DNA of 64,000 nucleotides from Bugula neritina (Eukaryota > Bryozoa > Gymnolaemata > Cheilostomatida > Bugulidae): positions 992,001-1,056,000 of the forward strand of contig OZ037771.1 in the NCBI GenBank assembly GCA_964035545.1, given 5' to 3'. Under the pieces are notes generated by a model. That model worked only from the letters and a program-made list of their open reading frames with translations. It was not told the DNA's origin and ran no database searches. Position numbers and translations under genes: made by a program. This document shows positions 26,254 to 38,404 of the stretch, piece after piece (within the stretch, counting starts at the first letter, position 1; the number at the start of each line of letters is the position of its first letter).

Positions 26254-27425
26254 CTAAAAGGCGATAGCAAAGTCACCAAAGTGGGCTACATACTGGCATA
26301 ATGTACCAAATATACTTCTGAAACATTCCAAGTTTTCACAGCAATCAGAGTGAGTGGAACATGACCCTGTAAAACATACACAGCCTCTGCATTTAGACAT
26401 GCACCTGTGAAATAGGCATTGTCTTTGTATCTTGATTATTCCTCCTTATAGGGACCATAAATCTACGTAATACACAGAGAGCTGCTTACCTATGTTGAAT
26501 AGAAAGAGCTAAACTTCTATCTATGGTGGTAGTGAATAGCTTAGCATACAAATCTTGAGGAATAAATCTAGAACATTGAAGAATATACACAAACTTACCA
26601 TACCAAAGTGTGCATGAAGATCGCTTCTTCATATTTTTTGGGCCAGACAAATGTTCAGTCCTGGAAATTCAATGAAAACATGGTTACAAGGGTTATATAT
26701 ATCTAATAAAATCAAGGCTCTTGGTCAATTCGTAGATTATTCCTTTACAGGATTATGCTCGTTTAGTTAAAAGCACTATAATATTTAATTATTTTAGTGG
26801 AATGTTTACCAGGTTTGAGGAGTTTTAGTCGGTATGCCTGTGCTGGGTACGCCATTTTTTTCTGTAACAATGATGTGCAATCTGTTACACTGTCCACATA
26901 AAATACGCTACTAGTTTCTGGTCAGAAAATGGAGATATATTGATCTAAACTATAAATGGAGCATCTATATTATCAAAGAACACAATCGCAACAACAGCTT
27001 TCACTTACCTGCTTCAACAGCCAGATAGAATCTGGAAGCATAATTATTTATTTAATCAATTTCAGACCAGAATTATCAGGTTCTAAGATAAAGAATAGAG
27101 AATGTTTTAATTCTGCTCTATAAAAAGTTTAAATTAAATCTACAAATGAATTCCTACCTTAATGGCTATATTAGCTCAACCCTAACTTTTCTGTAGTGCG
27201 TAAAAATAATATATACACTAGGATAGTGTTTGTGAAATTGTAAAATATAACTCCCGTCACTTATGTTGAAGTATACACAGCAGGCTTTTTATTGCAATTG
27301 TAGTCTTATTAAATGAAGCTTGAATTAGCTAATGAATGAAGTATCTTACCTGTGGACTGGACGCTGTTGGTAAACATACCAACTGCTAGAGTAAGTAGTA
27401 TTAGCAAATATAAACCTCCCTTCAT
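26254..27425 (-). CDS. Secreted cysteine-knot (ICK-like) peptide precursor 1
   Basis: Four exons, 27425-27350, 26861-26810, 26660-26599 and 26366-26254, joined with intron phases 1, 2, 1. They give a 100-residue precursor ending in TAG. Residues 1-22 or so form a signal peptide (MKGGLYLLILLTLAVG start). A hydrophilic propeptide follows, then the basic site KKR at 54-56 and a mature region with six cysteines at 59, 66, 72, 73, 78 and 87 (C-X6-C-X5-CC-X4-C-X8-C), then about 13 non-cysteine residues. This is the inhibitor-cystine-knot arrangement. Knottins include neurotoxins, enzyme inhibitors, antimicrobials and hormones, so the role here is unknown. All intron ends are GT/AG. A paralogue with the same layout lies 2 kb upstream. 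Fold is inferred from spacing only. Confidence 0.75.
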
Positions 27426-29426
27426 GATTTTCTCATCTACTTCAGCATAAGCTGTCATTGCAGTTATAAACAGTGTCTTTAATTTATATAGTAGTGCAAA
27501 CTATACAATTTGTGTACAATTAAAGTAGCAATTATGGTAAGAAATTTAAGGTTTAAACAATTCTCTGTATAATAGTAGACTTTAGGCTATAAATTAGTGT
27601 AAACCTTATTAATATAGACTATATAACCTATTCTATTACAGAGGTATAACTAATGTAAGGAGAGTGATGAGGTCATTGAATTGAAATGACTATAATTCAG
27701 ATGTCACTGATGTTCCTCATCATAATAGAATGTGTTGGGCAACCAGTTCCATGCTGTGCAGACAAGAACCTAGCCGAGAGTCAGTATGCACTCTCCTTGT
27801 GTGCAATTGTCAGCATAATTGCTATGTAAACAGGATCAAATACTTTTTATTATACGTCTTTGCAGTTTGCAGGTGATAATTTCATTTTCTACGTCAATTT
27901 AACATATAATAACATATTATATTATATGGCAAAACATTTATAAAACAATATTTGGCTAAATTTATAGTCGACTTTTATGAAAAATGTTTTCTCCGATGGA
28001 AGTGTAATAAAGTTTAATAAAGTGATGATGTGTATTTGTGTTTCTATATACTTTCACAGCAAGTTTTGGGAAATATTCAAATTGACAGCTAAACCTAGAG
28101 ATTTATTAACACAGGCTAACAGTGATCAAATATAGTTCATACTTTTCACCTAGAAACTTAGTATGCCAAGTAATTCTCTGATATGATATTAAGAAGTGGT
28201 TAATGTATTCAAAACTGCAAACTCAAGTTATTATTCTTTGCTACATCAACATACAAATTTGTATTAATATTTTTTAAAATTTCTTATTGTTATAGTATTT
28301 TATTTAATAAGTAAATTAGGCCACTTCCAGTGATACAGTTATATTTTTAGTTGTACTTAGAATTGAAAAATTAATGCTGTATAAAGAAATCTTGGAAATA
28401 TCAGGTTAAAAGGCTTACTAAGGCACATTATGTTGACTGGCAACGCCAACTCTTGATGCTACATGATTATATGATTTAGAGAATAAAAATTATACAATAG
28501 CTTCCAGAATCTATAGGGAATTATGCAATTACCTTAGTCGTTTTCAAATAATTGATAAAATTGACTGCAATGCGGCAGATAATACATTTATATGTCTGTA
28601 ATGCCTCCTTTTCTTTGAGTTAATTCTGTAATAGTTGGTTGCACTTTCATTTAACATCTTTCAAACATATTTCGGCATTAATTTGTAGTTTCTGAAACTG
28701 TTTGTATCATAATAGGTATCTGAGGTAATTTCTGTATGCTATGCTTCTTGAAAGTAACTTGAAGTTTGCAACACTTGATCAGGTTTTAAATGCATTCAAA
28801 ACCAAACATGAAGAGTTTATAGTATGATAACTAATATGGTTATAGTCATAGGTTAATGAATGTTGATGTATGAAATTGCGATTGAATACATCTCTGTCTA
28901 ATTTAATCTGCAACAATGTTTATGATATGAGAGCTAAGCCATTTGATTTTATTATCTCTGAGGAAATCAACTAAGGTTGTTGTACTGCATAAAACCATTG
29001 TACCTCTGAATAAAGTACCTACTATCTACCCATGATCCCACACAAGTTAATTAGTGCTTTAGTTCTTATATTATATTCTGCCTCCTAATTTGGCATTTAA
29101 TTGTACATCCAAACAGGAAAAGTTTGGGCATTATTTTGTAATAAAACATGACATGAAGTTTAATCTCGTGAAAGATTATCAATATTGCTCTCAAAAGAGA
29201 TTATCTTGTGAAGTTATTTCTAAAACTGCATAAAATCTTTATAGCTTTGGAAAGAAGATATGAAGAAGGGATAAGCATGGATGTTTATTAGAAGCAAGAA
29301 AGTGTCTACAATAATTTAAAACAAACAAATCACCTAGCATATTGTAAATGTAACTAAATTTAATTGATATTTCATATTACTGTCAAAAATTACTACCTTA
29401 TCAGTTACACATATCCTAATTTATTT
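27426..29426. other. Intergenic region between the two ICK genes
   Basis: About 2 kb of AT-rich DNA. I searched both strands for another signal-peptide exon or CC-containing exon and found none. No array or mobile element is recognisable. Confidence 0.5.
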
Positions 29427-30123
29427 TTAAACAATAATTTGCAGAGTTCTTCCACCTATGACTTTTACAACATGTACAACTCGGCAGTGTGCCCCATTAG
29501 AGCCAGTTAAGCATTTCTGTGTTCCACAGCAATCTTCGTCTTTATTACATTTTGCTACAAGTAAAATAGTATATAGTTAGTATGGAAATACTCTCTATAG
29601 CAAGAGAGGGCAAATCCTAACATAATCACTCTACACAGATTAGAGAAGTACCAACTATTTCATTCACACCTTAACTATTGCCATGTGAACTTTTGTTTAA
29701 GAAACTATAAAACTGACAATTTAACAGCTCTGACTTTTGCATAATATAATCAAACTTTTCGTCATAGGAGACAAAAAATAAGGAGAGTAATTATTGTGCA
29801 ATGCCATGAATATAATTGGCAGCATCACCTCTCTACTTACCAAACCATTTTAAACACTCTGTTGAACGTTTCTTCAAATGCTTTTCAACAGGAAAGCGTT
29901 TGTTCCTGAAATAATTATTTAATGAATAAGAAAATTATTTAATTTTTTGGTTGAAAATTGAAAGTTGACTATATGATATTGCGTGTTGGTGCTCAATCTT
30001 TTTGAAAGCATGATGAAATACATTGATACAAGTGTTAATATAGCAACATATTATAGTAAACGGTATTTGCATGAAAGTTCAACCTCAATATATAACCAAC
30101 AGTGTATAAGTTATTAATTGCAC

Positions 30124-30178
<55 letters not shown>

Positions 30179-31074
30179 CGTGTGTGTGAGTGTGTGTGTG
30201 TGTGTGAGTGTGTATGTGTGTGCGCCTGTTCGCTTGTGAGTATGCCTGTAATCACTTACAATGTCTCAAAGGTTTTGCTGTGCTCTGATTGGTTGACTTT
30301 AGATGACTCATTGTTGCCATTGATATCTACAATACAGCTAAGTAAAAAGTCACATTCTGTCCATGTAAGTATATATTACATTTTGACAGCAGTGATGCAA
30401 TACTTATACTTTATTAGCAGTTTATTTCATTCAATAAATCACTGGCAAATAATGAGCTAGAATATGTGTTTGTTTATGCTGCCAAGGCAACAGGTTTCAC
30501 TCCTATAAAGGTCAAGGATGTTTACAAGGAGTGCAGCAAATCCTTCATAAAATCCACACAATAAATTGGTTGGATTTTGGTGTTTAGATTATTCTGATAA
30601 AATCTCTGACTACCAGAACTGTAAATTGAAGCTCCTCCTATGATTGCTCAGTGTTCACCTGAATAAAAACTCACGTACACAAGTTTATAGCCGCCATCCC
30701 TGTGAGAAAACCCATGATGGGAGCTGTTTTTTTTGTTAAATCGGGCCAAGATGGGATACAGGAGCAATTATGACTTGATGCTCTTCCTAACATCAGCAAT
30801 GGCCTTTGTGGGGGGGGCGGAAGTGGGGGGGGGAGTGGCTCGAACCCATTACTTCATGCTTACTAGGCAAGCGCTTTAACCCCTACACCACTGCTGCTCC
30901 CCATTCTTCACCTCAATACTTCCGATTAACATATAACAATAAAGCTACATCCTAAAACCACACAAGATAGAACAGATGCCTGCATATCTTACCTGTAGAC
31001 AGTTCTTGTTTGTTTTCACCAAACACAAGAGCTAAGAGAGTAGCAAGTGAACACAGAAATATAGTGACTTTCAT
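29427..31074 (-). CDS. Secreted cysteine-knot (ICK-like) peptide precursor 2
   Basis: Paralogue of the gene at 26254-27425. Exons are 31074-30993, 30326-30260, 29905-29841 and 29554-29427, with the same intron phases 1, 2, 1, giving a 113-residue precursor. The signal peptide starts MKVTIFLCSLATLLALVFG. The acidic/polar propeptide holds an Asn-Gly-Asn-Asn stretch, and a KKR cleavage site is at about 61-63. Six cysteines at 67, 74, 80, 81, 86 and 95 repeat the C-X6-C-X5-CC-X4-C-X8-C spacing exactly. The tail after the last cysteine is longer and basic/hydrophobic (about 18 residues). The stop codon TAA nearly abuts an AATAAA polyadenylation signal (29425-29420). Intron 1 contains a SINE and intron 2 lies between exons 2 and 3. 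Function unknown; a toxin, defence or signalling role cannot be decided from sequence. Confidence 0.75.
30128..30225. repeat. (TG)n microsatellite
   Basis: About 48 bp of pure TG followed by interrupted TG, in intron 2 of the second ICK gene, about 35 bp downstream of exon 2 on the gene strand. Confidence 0.98.
30726..30902 (-). mobile_element. tRNA-derived SINE
   Basis: On the minus strand the element opens with a tRNA-like head. Box A TGGTGTAGGGG is at 30890-30880 and fits TRGYNNARNNG. Box B GGTTCGAGCCA is at 30846-30836 and has one mismatch to GGTTCGANNCC. Next come a G/C tract, a body with TTAGGAAGAGCATCAAGTCA, and an A-rich tail (AACAAAAAAAAC). The AGGAAGGGCATC-type body motif is one I associate with tRNA SINEs of marine invertebrates. 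No clear target duplication was found. It lies in intron 1 of the second ICK gene, same strand. Confidence 0.75.
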
Positions 31075-32291
31075 GTTTTCTTGAGGTGTTGTGTTGCTGT
31101 AAGAGAAATGTTTCTATTGATATAGGTGCTGCTGAAATACCAAAGACTGTTGTTGCAACACCAACTCAGAGGGGATTAGGCAGTTATTATTCAAATAACA
31201 CAGCAATTTGTTGCAGTCTTGCTGGGTGTCACTTACTAGGCCAGTTATTACTGCTTTAAATGATTATCATTTATTCTTAATGTAAGAGGTTGTTGCCTTT
31301 TGAGGCTGTACAAGCATGACTCATCAACTGGGCAAAGAACTTATCAAGCCTCTCATCTCACCAGTTATTTCTTTATAACTTTTGAAGTAAAGCTAAATAT
31401 CTCTGCTGTTTATTAAATGCTGAGCTGTAATGAGCAGTTAAATCAACTCAGTTAGAAGCCTATATTTTGCAATAGCCGCTTGTACAAGTAATTTTAAGCA
31501 AAAGTATAAATTAAAGCACATATGTATTTATTTGTAATTAAATAATATAAGATGACTGTTGTATATAGATATGTTGTATCAGTTGTATCTTGCGACAGGA
31601 AGACTGAAATTCTCTACTAGGCAACAATGTTCAAACCACGACTAGCTAAATACATACTGAACAGCTACATAAATACCTACTGAAGAGTTAAACACATACT
31701 TTTAGAGCTCTGTTGGCATTGATCTTTAGAAAATGAGCTGAAATCCACAAGTGTGTTAGAATGTTATTTTAGGTAAAGGTAAAGGACTTGCCATTTGTTT
31801 GGTTTATGTGATTACTATATATATTATAAATATAAAACATGTTTCTGTTGCATGTAAGTTTATTATAATAATATAATAATAATAATGGTTGTGGTTTGAG
31901 TGGAAAACAGAGTTTTTAGAAAAGATCTGACATTATAAATGCGGGGAGGGGCACAATCAAGTGGGCACATCAGGGGAAATAACTTCCAATATAATAGTAT
32001 GTAAAGGATAGAAAAAACAAATGGAAATATTAAAGAAAATTATAGAGATTCTATGATAGTCTAGACTTTTACTTAGTGAATACAGAAATAATTAGTAAAT
32101 ATAATGTAATATAGAACAAAATAAACAGTACTGTGTTTATAAAAGCTAGTAAAAATAAAACATTTGATAGCAAAATCAACAATTCTCAGGAAATCAATAA
32201 AGGAATGCTTGTCTCCAAAAGCTAATTACACTAGAGAAATGAGCAAATAACTTAGTTTTATTTATCGATTCAAATGGGGGGGAAAGCTTTG
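31075..32291. other. Intergenic region between ICK gene 2 and TMCO3
   Basis: AT-rich with no recognisable gene. A polyadenylation signal for TMCO3 (AATAAA on the minus strand) is at 32262-32257. Confidence 0.5.
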
Positions 32292-33781
32292 CTAAATATC
32301 AGGGTTGGTGGAGACGCTGGTTGACCTCCCCAACTTTGAGTGTTCAGTTACTAAGACTAGCTTCCATAGAAAAGGTGCCATCATTAGACTGAGAGTAGAA
32401 ACACTGAGTATGAGGAGATACACCTGAGAATACAGGTAGAAAAAGTGGTAGAGCACAGGCTAACACATAGGAAATTGTTACTAGCACATCTACATAATAT
32501 TTATATAATATAATATGATACAGCGTAACATGGGTATAATATAATATAACACTAAAATACTAAGTAACATAAAAGTAGAAATCTTATTTTAAAGAATATA
32601 CTACATAATACATATCATTAAACTGATATGTTATAATATAAATTTAATAGATGCATGCAGCATATAAAATGGAAAACTAAAGTGTACCTGTTACAGACTC
32701 AACATTTGTTAGAACCTGATCCCTAGCAATGAAAAGTTTGCTATTGAAGCTAAATTAGACTAAGTAATTACTAGAGCTAAGGCTGAGTAGTTACTGGAAC
32801 TAAGGCTGAGTAATGACAATACACTGTATATAAAAATAACACAGCTGTGTGCTACACTCAGTCTCATGTCAAAAGCTAGAGTCATCTTAGAAGCACAACT
32901 TAGCCTGTGCTCTAACACAGCTACAACAACCCCACACTAACCTCTCTGGATATGAGCTGTAGATGTCTGGCTCTAGAGCTAAGGACAAATGAGAATTCGC
33001 TGACTTGAGACAAACCGGCAGCTATTATAGACGAGTATTTTCTGGAGAGTTTAGGGAGAGACAACTTCATCAAAAGGAAGCTGATGCCAAACTACAGCAG
33101 ATATTATTAAATTACAGAACTTGATTAGCCTGTGATCCATATAAAACCATGTGAGTGGCAAAAGAGCCTTGTGGGATATTTACCTTAAATGACACCACTA
33201 ACACTGTAGCTAGGGCTAACAGCCCGAGTTCCAACAGCACAAAGGAAGGAAAGACATGCAACCCTACAACATTTAATAAAAGAGCATAAGTAGAAGGAGA
33301 CAACTTCAAACAGAGAACAGCTGCAATACAAAACTTACATGTTTAGTTACAAAAGCTCAGTTACACTGGTACAGTCTATGGCATAGCTGTGGCAGCAATA
33401 AAGGGGAGGTTATTTTACAATAGAATGAATAGAGTGTTAAAAGGTGGTGGTGTGTTGGGAAGAATACTGCTGGTAGAAAACCAGCCTCTCACCAACTGCA
33501 GTGAAGAAGATAGATGACAGGAAGTCTTTGATTGGAGTAGCTAGAGTCTCCACCTTCTCTGCCAAACTCTCTCCGCCCGCACTTATGATGGACCCGGCCA
33601 GGAAACAGCCCAGCTCCATGGAGATGCCGAGTTCAAAGGTCACCTTTCGAATGATGTCACAGAATTAGTTAGTTATATACAACCCTAAGACAGCGGCTCT
33701 TAATACATGAATACAATAGTATCTACTCCACATCACAGTACGTACAGAGACTCATCTACTAGTATATATATATACATATAT

Positions 33782-33831
<50 letters not shown>

Positions 33832-36800
33832 ATTATAGTTACTTACCCACATCATAGCAAACACTAGTCCAGTGGAGGTCAAGGTTAACATTTCTGTACT
33901 CAAACTTGCGATCACTAGACTGGTTTTCTGCACCAGCTTTACAAGAGCCGCTGACAACGCCCCAATAACAAGGAAGGCTGTAAACATGAAGTAAAGATAG
34001 AGCCATGAAATAACCACACAAGTATTTTGTCACTAGCTCCTAGTCAGCACGATTTATGTCAGGGCCACTAACATCAGCATATATCTAGCTACAAACACTA
34101 TAGAATATGCCGCAGGTTTCTCAAATTAAATGAAACTACAAAAACTATGCATACAGAGTTGAAGAAGAAAAAAGAGAAATATTCAAATGAAGTTAACTGT
34201 GCCACACCTAGTAAAACTTGAGCAAGGAGTCCAGCTGACTTGAGAACACTGCCATGGCCGGCCAGAGCAGGTAAGAATGCCACTAGCATTCCCATGAGAA
34301 TATCTTGAAATACTAGAATACCTAGCAATACGTCTGTGTACACCAGTTTGTTAGCTGATCTGTGATTGGGTGAACCTGCAACACACATATCACCAGCGGT
34401 TTAACATTTCAATGCTTTGTTGAGAGAAGTTTGAACTAACAGTATTTAAGGGAGCAAATTTGCACACCACTGTCAGAACCCCCTTTATTTCTCTGCCGCT
34501 ACCATAACACCCCTAACCTATACACCACTGCCAGAATAACCTTTACATTTACACCACTTTTAGAGTGCCCTTCACCTGTAAACCACTGCTAGAATACCCC
34601 TGATGACTACAATACCCTTTCCCTTCTACCACTGCTAGAACATACCTCAAATTTAGTATCTGTGTATCAGAAGAGCAAATAGTGTATTAGTTAGGTAACA
34701 AAGGTAAGTACATAAGCTTTCCTATGGACAGCAAGCAACAGGTAACTTCCCTGTGTACACCACATAGCTTACAGCTATTTATTTGACCTAGTTCTACCGA
34801 TAGCAGGAACTGCACTCACCTGAGCAGATTCAACTGTGAAAATACAGGTATGTGTACTACATGTATACAGTATGTGTACTACATGTATACAGTATGTGTA
34901 CTACATGTATACAGTATGTGTACTACATGTATACAGTATGTGTACTACAGGTATACAGTATGTGTACTACAGGTATACAGTATGTGTACTACATGTATAC
35001 AGTATGTGTATTACAGGTATACAGTATGTGTACTACATGTATACAGTATGTGTACTACATGTATACAGTGTGTGTACTACATGTATACAGTATGTGTACT
35101 ACAGGTATACAGTATGTGTACTACATGTATACAGTATGTGTATTACAGGTATACAGTATGTGTACTACAGGTATACAGTGTGTGTACTACATGTATACAG
35201 TATGTGTACTACAGGTATACAGCATGTGTACTACAGGTAGTCTAGAGATACCTTCTCTGCTGGAAGAGTTAGTGGCGCCAGATATGAGCTTCAGGACCAG
35301 AGGGGTGCTGCTGAGGGAGAAGCAAGCAGCAATAAATGCACTCTCACTGAAGGATGACTTGGAGATGGTCAGCGATAAGAGAACAGCACATAGCACCATG
35401 AGAGCCATAACGCCCGCACTGCCCACCAGAGAGATGAACAGCACCTGTGTGGTATAAACACCTGTGTAGTATAAACACCTGTGTGGTATTAACACCTGTG
35501 TGGTATAAACACCTGTGTGGTATAAACACCACCTGCGTGGTATAAACACCACCTGCGTGGTATAAACACCACCTGTGTGGTATAAACACCTGTGTGGTAT
35601 AAACACCTGTGTGGTATGATTTAGAGAGCAAATAAAAGAGATTATAGACACAGAGAGTAACAGCAAGCACCTGTCTACCAAGAGCACCTGTCTATCAAGA
35701 GCACCTGTCTATCAAGAGCACCTGCTGCATACAGATAACTAAGTAGAAACACGAACCTGTTTGATACGTTTGGGAGAGAACTCCAGGCCGACTGTGAACA
35801 TTATGAAGAAGACGCCAAGCTCAGCGAGAGTTTCTATCTGCACAATTGAAGAGAGGAGGTTGAGAGACGCGGGACCAAGTATGACTCCGCATAATACTTG
35901 TCCAAACATGATGGGCAGTCCAATGACAGAGCTGGCATGTCCCATGATAGTACATAGCACCATGATGTATACCAAGTCCTGCAATATGTATTACTAGTAT
36001 TATATTTATGTATTACTAGTAATATATTATATGTATTACTAGTATTATATTATATGTATCACTAGTTATATATTCTATGTATTACTAGTATTATATTATA
36101 TGTATTACTAGTAATATATTATATGTATAACTAGTAATATTGTGAGACATATTATATATTACTATTTACTAGTAATAACAAAAATATATTACATATATTA
36201 ATATATATTATATATTGCTAATAATAGTGTGATATATAATATATTATCAGTAATAACGTATACTATAATATGTATTACTAGTAATAATGTGAGATATTAT
36301 ATACATTACTAGTAATAACATAAGATATATTATATATTACTAGTAATAACATACGATATTATATATATTACTAGTAATAAAGTGAGATCTTCCAGCGGGC
36401 GAGTGGAGTCTTGACCTCTACTTAATATAAACTGACGGCCATCAGCGTCTTCAAGTCTGGGAATACCATCTGCAGACTCCAGTCTAACCACGGCCTCAAT
36501 ATTCTCACCCTGTTTTCCTAACTGCAACAGACGACAACTCCAGTATACTGCTAATGAATTGAGATACAATTTATGACACGAATGACCTTCACATTGCAGT
36601 TCACAACTTATAGCCTACTTTTCTCTGCTCAATAGCATCATCCTCTTGAATATTGTCCCCCAGCCCTTCCTCAAGTTCGTCAGCGGCGTCTGCAACTTGT
36701 GACAGGATTTCCTCAATTATTCCACCTTCCTTCTGAGAGTTGTTGATCTCAACAGTTTTCTGCAAAACACAGCCACAAGTGCTACTACTACAGCCACAAG

Positions 36801-37920
36801 TGTTACTACCACAGCCACAAGTCTTACTACCATTACCGCAGCAATAAGGTGATGTATCATAAAAAGCTTTAGAAAAACTGGTGTTTAGTAAAAGAGCAGT
36901 CAAATTTGATGCGCTTTAGAAAAAGAAACCTACAAATTATTTGAAAGCTATTAGAAACCAAACAACGTTGTGAACTGGCTATAATATTGTGCCGTACATT
37001 GATATCTTTCTCAGCGAGCTGTAGCTGGTGGTAAACTTGCTCCTCCTGGAAAGTAGCATCTCTCAGGTATTTGAGTCGACTCTCTATGCTCTCCTTCATA
37101 TGACTGTAGTCCTGGTAACACAGTATATAGCTGCTATTATATGGTAACACAGTATATAGCTGTAATTACATGGTAACACAGTATATAGCTGTTATTACAT
37201 GATAACACAGTACATATTCTGCATGGAACTGATATTATATGGTAGCATTTCACATCCCCACTATTTATATTCTAAACTTACCTTGTACTGGCCAACCAGA
37301 CTCTGAGTGAGCCAGTCTATTGTCTGATAAATTGTCTTCTCGTGAAAGTCGAGCTGCTCTAGGAATATTTTTATTATACTAATTTGTGGGTCAGCCGAGT
37401 CGGAATTTCCTACATGTTTTGCTTTATCTAAAGGAGAAAGATGACGCAGCAGATTACATATCTAACTACTGAACATAATCTGAACTGAGTTGGAAGATAT
37501 CCGAGTGTAAATTTAATGGTAATAATCATAATACATGAATGCTGACCTCAACAAATGAGACAACAGAGTAATGGCCACTCACCAACTGCTAACCTTTCTG
37601 CTATAGCATTCAGTTTAGTAACAGCTAGTTTCTTCTTGTGTACAGCTGTACTTAAATCATGGCAAATACCATCTTGCTTACGTTTGGCATGTCTATTGAC
37701 TACTTTCAGATCTCTAAGCATCTGCCAATGACATATCAACAGAGCATAAAACACACAGCATTATTGCCTACACTTGATATCACTCAACACTGAATACACG
37801 AGGAATGTATACCTTAGGTGTGTTATTAGGAAAGGTTTTGTAGAATTGGGGAGTCTTTCCAAAGGCACACTCTAGTTGCACGGAGACAGACATGGCTAAT
37901 AGAATTGGTATATTATACAT
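32292..37920 (-). CDS. TMCO3: TMCO3, CPA2-type cation/proton antiporter, complete
   Basis: Multi-pass membrane protein of the monovalent cation:proton antiporter-2 family. Exons 5' to 3': 37920-37813, 37721-37583, 37427-37282, 37111-36998, 36759-36619, 36521-36372, 35978-35757, 35444-35252, 34375-34208, 33977-33847, 33643-33493, 33263-33184, 33091-32942, 32423-32292. They give 674 residues plus TAG (human TMCO3 is about 677). A signal peptide opens the protein and a Lys/Glu-rich coiled-coil ectodomain spans about residues 30-260. The antiporter begins at DLVYIMVLCTIMGHASSVIG. Signatures are GQVLCGVILGPASL, FFIMFTVGLEFSP, FSLSSTPLVLKL, SMELGCFLAGSIIS and GLSQVSEFSFVLSSRAR. The transported ion and compartment are not settled by sequence. 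An LTR retrotransposon sits 319 bp upstream, in the likely promoter. Exon 8 has minisatellites on both sides. Confidence 0.94.
33767..33830. repeat. (AT)n microsatellite
   Basis: About 60 bp of AT dinucleotides, about 17 bp downstream of the donor of TMCO3 exon 10. Confidence 0.97.
34376..34849. other. Part of TMCO3 intron 8
   Basis: No gene. A loose, diverged repeat of CCACTGCTAGAATACCCC-type units is visible at about 34465-34650. Confidence 0.45.
34850..35245. repeat. 22-bp minisatellite downstream of TMCO3 exon 8
   Basis: About 18 units of TGTGTACTACATGTATACAG, in ATG and AGG versions. On the gene strand the units carry CTGTATAC, and the first begins a few bases after the real donor GAAG|gtatctct. 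Confidence 0.96.
35443..35625. repeat. 14-17-bp minisatellite copying the acceptor of TMCO3 exon 8
   Basis: On the gene strand each of about ten units reads TATACCACACAG|GTGTT, close to the real acceptor TATACCACACAG|GTGCTG that opens exon 8. Confidence 0.95.
35660..35735. repeat. Second acceptor-like array before TMCO3 exon 8
   Basis: About four 17-bp units read GATAGACAG|GTGCTCTT on the gene strand, again carrying the AG|GTGCT found at the true exon start. Confidence 0.85.
36000..36380. repeat. ATTACTAGTAATAT array spanning the donor of TMCO3 exon 6
   Basis: About 14 copies of TATTACTAGTAATAT-type units. On the gene strand the real donor is TTATTACTA|gtaatat, so its sequence is repeated through the intron. 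Confidence 0.9.
37110..37215. repeat. 30-bp repeat, three to four copies
   Basis: Units contain GGTAACACAGTATATAGCTG. On the gene strand the acceptor of TMCO3 exon 4 (TGTTACCAG) is the end of the last unit. Confidence 0.85.
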
Positions 37921-38238
37921 CTTGAACTGAAACATAAATAATGGAGCAAATCATTAGATTAGATAGACCTGCACATTTGTAAAACACATGGTTGTGTGAA
38001 CATTGCCATTTTCCTATTCGGATAAATGACAAAGCCAAGTTCCTAAGGCTATTAAAAATATCTATTTAGTATTTATTTAGTTGTGTTTATAACAAATAAA
38101 AACACTATGTAACTGAATTATTAAAATTGATCTGAATAAAATAATAAATATTTTTATTCATTTTGATTTTATTATTAATTTATACTTTATGGAAATGAAT
38201 CTATGATAATATTAATCATAATGATAGTGATACGTAAT

Positions 38239-38390
38239 TGTTGTATTATAATGTACTCGCTATAATGTTACGCTTTTATTAGGTCAAGGTTACCTTCAGT
38301 TTGAATAAAGTTATTGCCATGTTAAATACAATACTTGCTCGTGTTCACTAACAAAATATAATCCACTTCATCCGCAACCATAATATTACA
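38239..38390 (+). repeat. Left LTR
   Basis: 152 bp, begins TGTTGTATTATAATG and ends CATAATATTACA, with AATAAA at 38304-38309. Identical to the right LTR. Confidence 0.97.
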
Positions 38391-38404
38391 TGGTGGCCAG
38401 TACG
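38391..38404 (+). promoter_or_regulatory. Primer-binding site
   Basis: TGGTGGCCAG abuts the left LTR, as expected for pairing with the CCA end of a tRNA. I could not assign the tRNA. Confidence 0.6.

Noticed and set aside
27009..27031. A 23-nt candidate microexon with good AG and GT borders in intron 1 of ICK gene 1
   Set aside because: Including it shifts the frame, so that exon 2 enters exon 3 in a frame with an early stop. Direct splicing of exon 1 to exon 2 keeps the cysteine frame and the same intron phases as the paralogue.
34836..35457. Frames of 130-200 codons rich in Cys/Tyr/Val/Thr
   Set aside because: Three-frame translation of the 22-bp minisatellite. The apparent cysteine richness is a repeat artefact.
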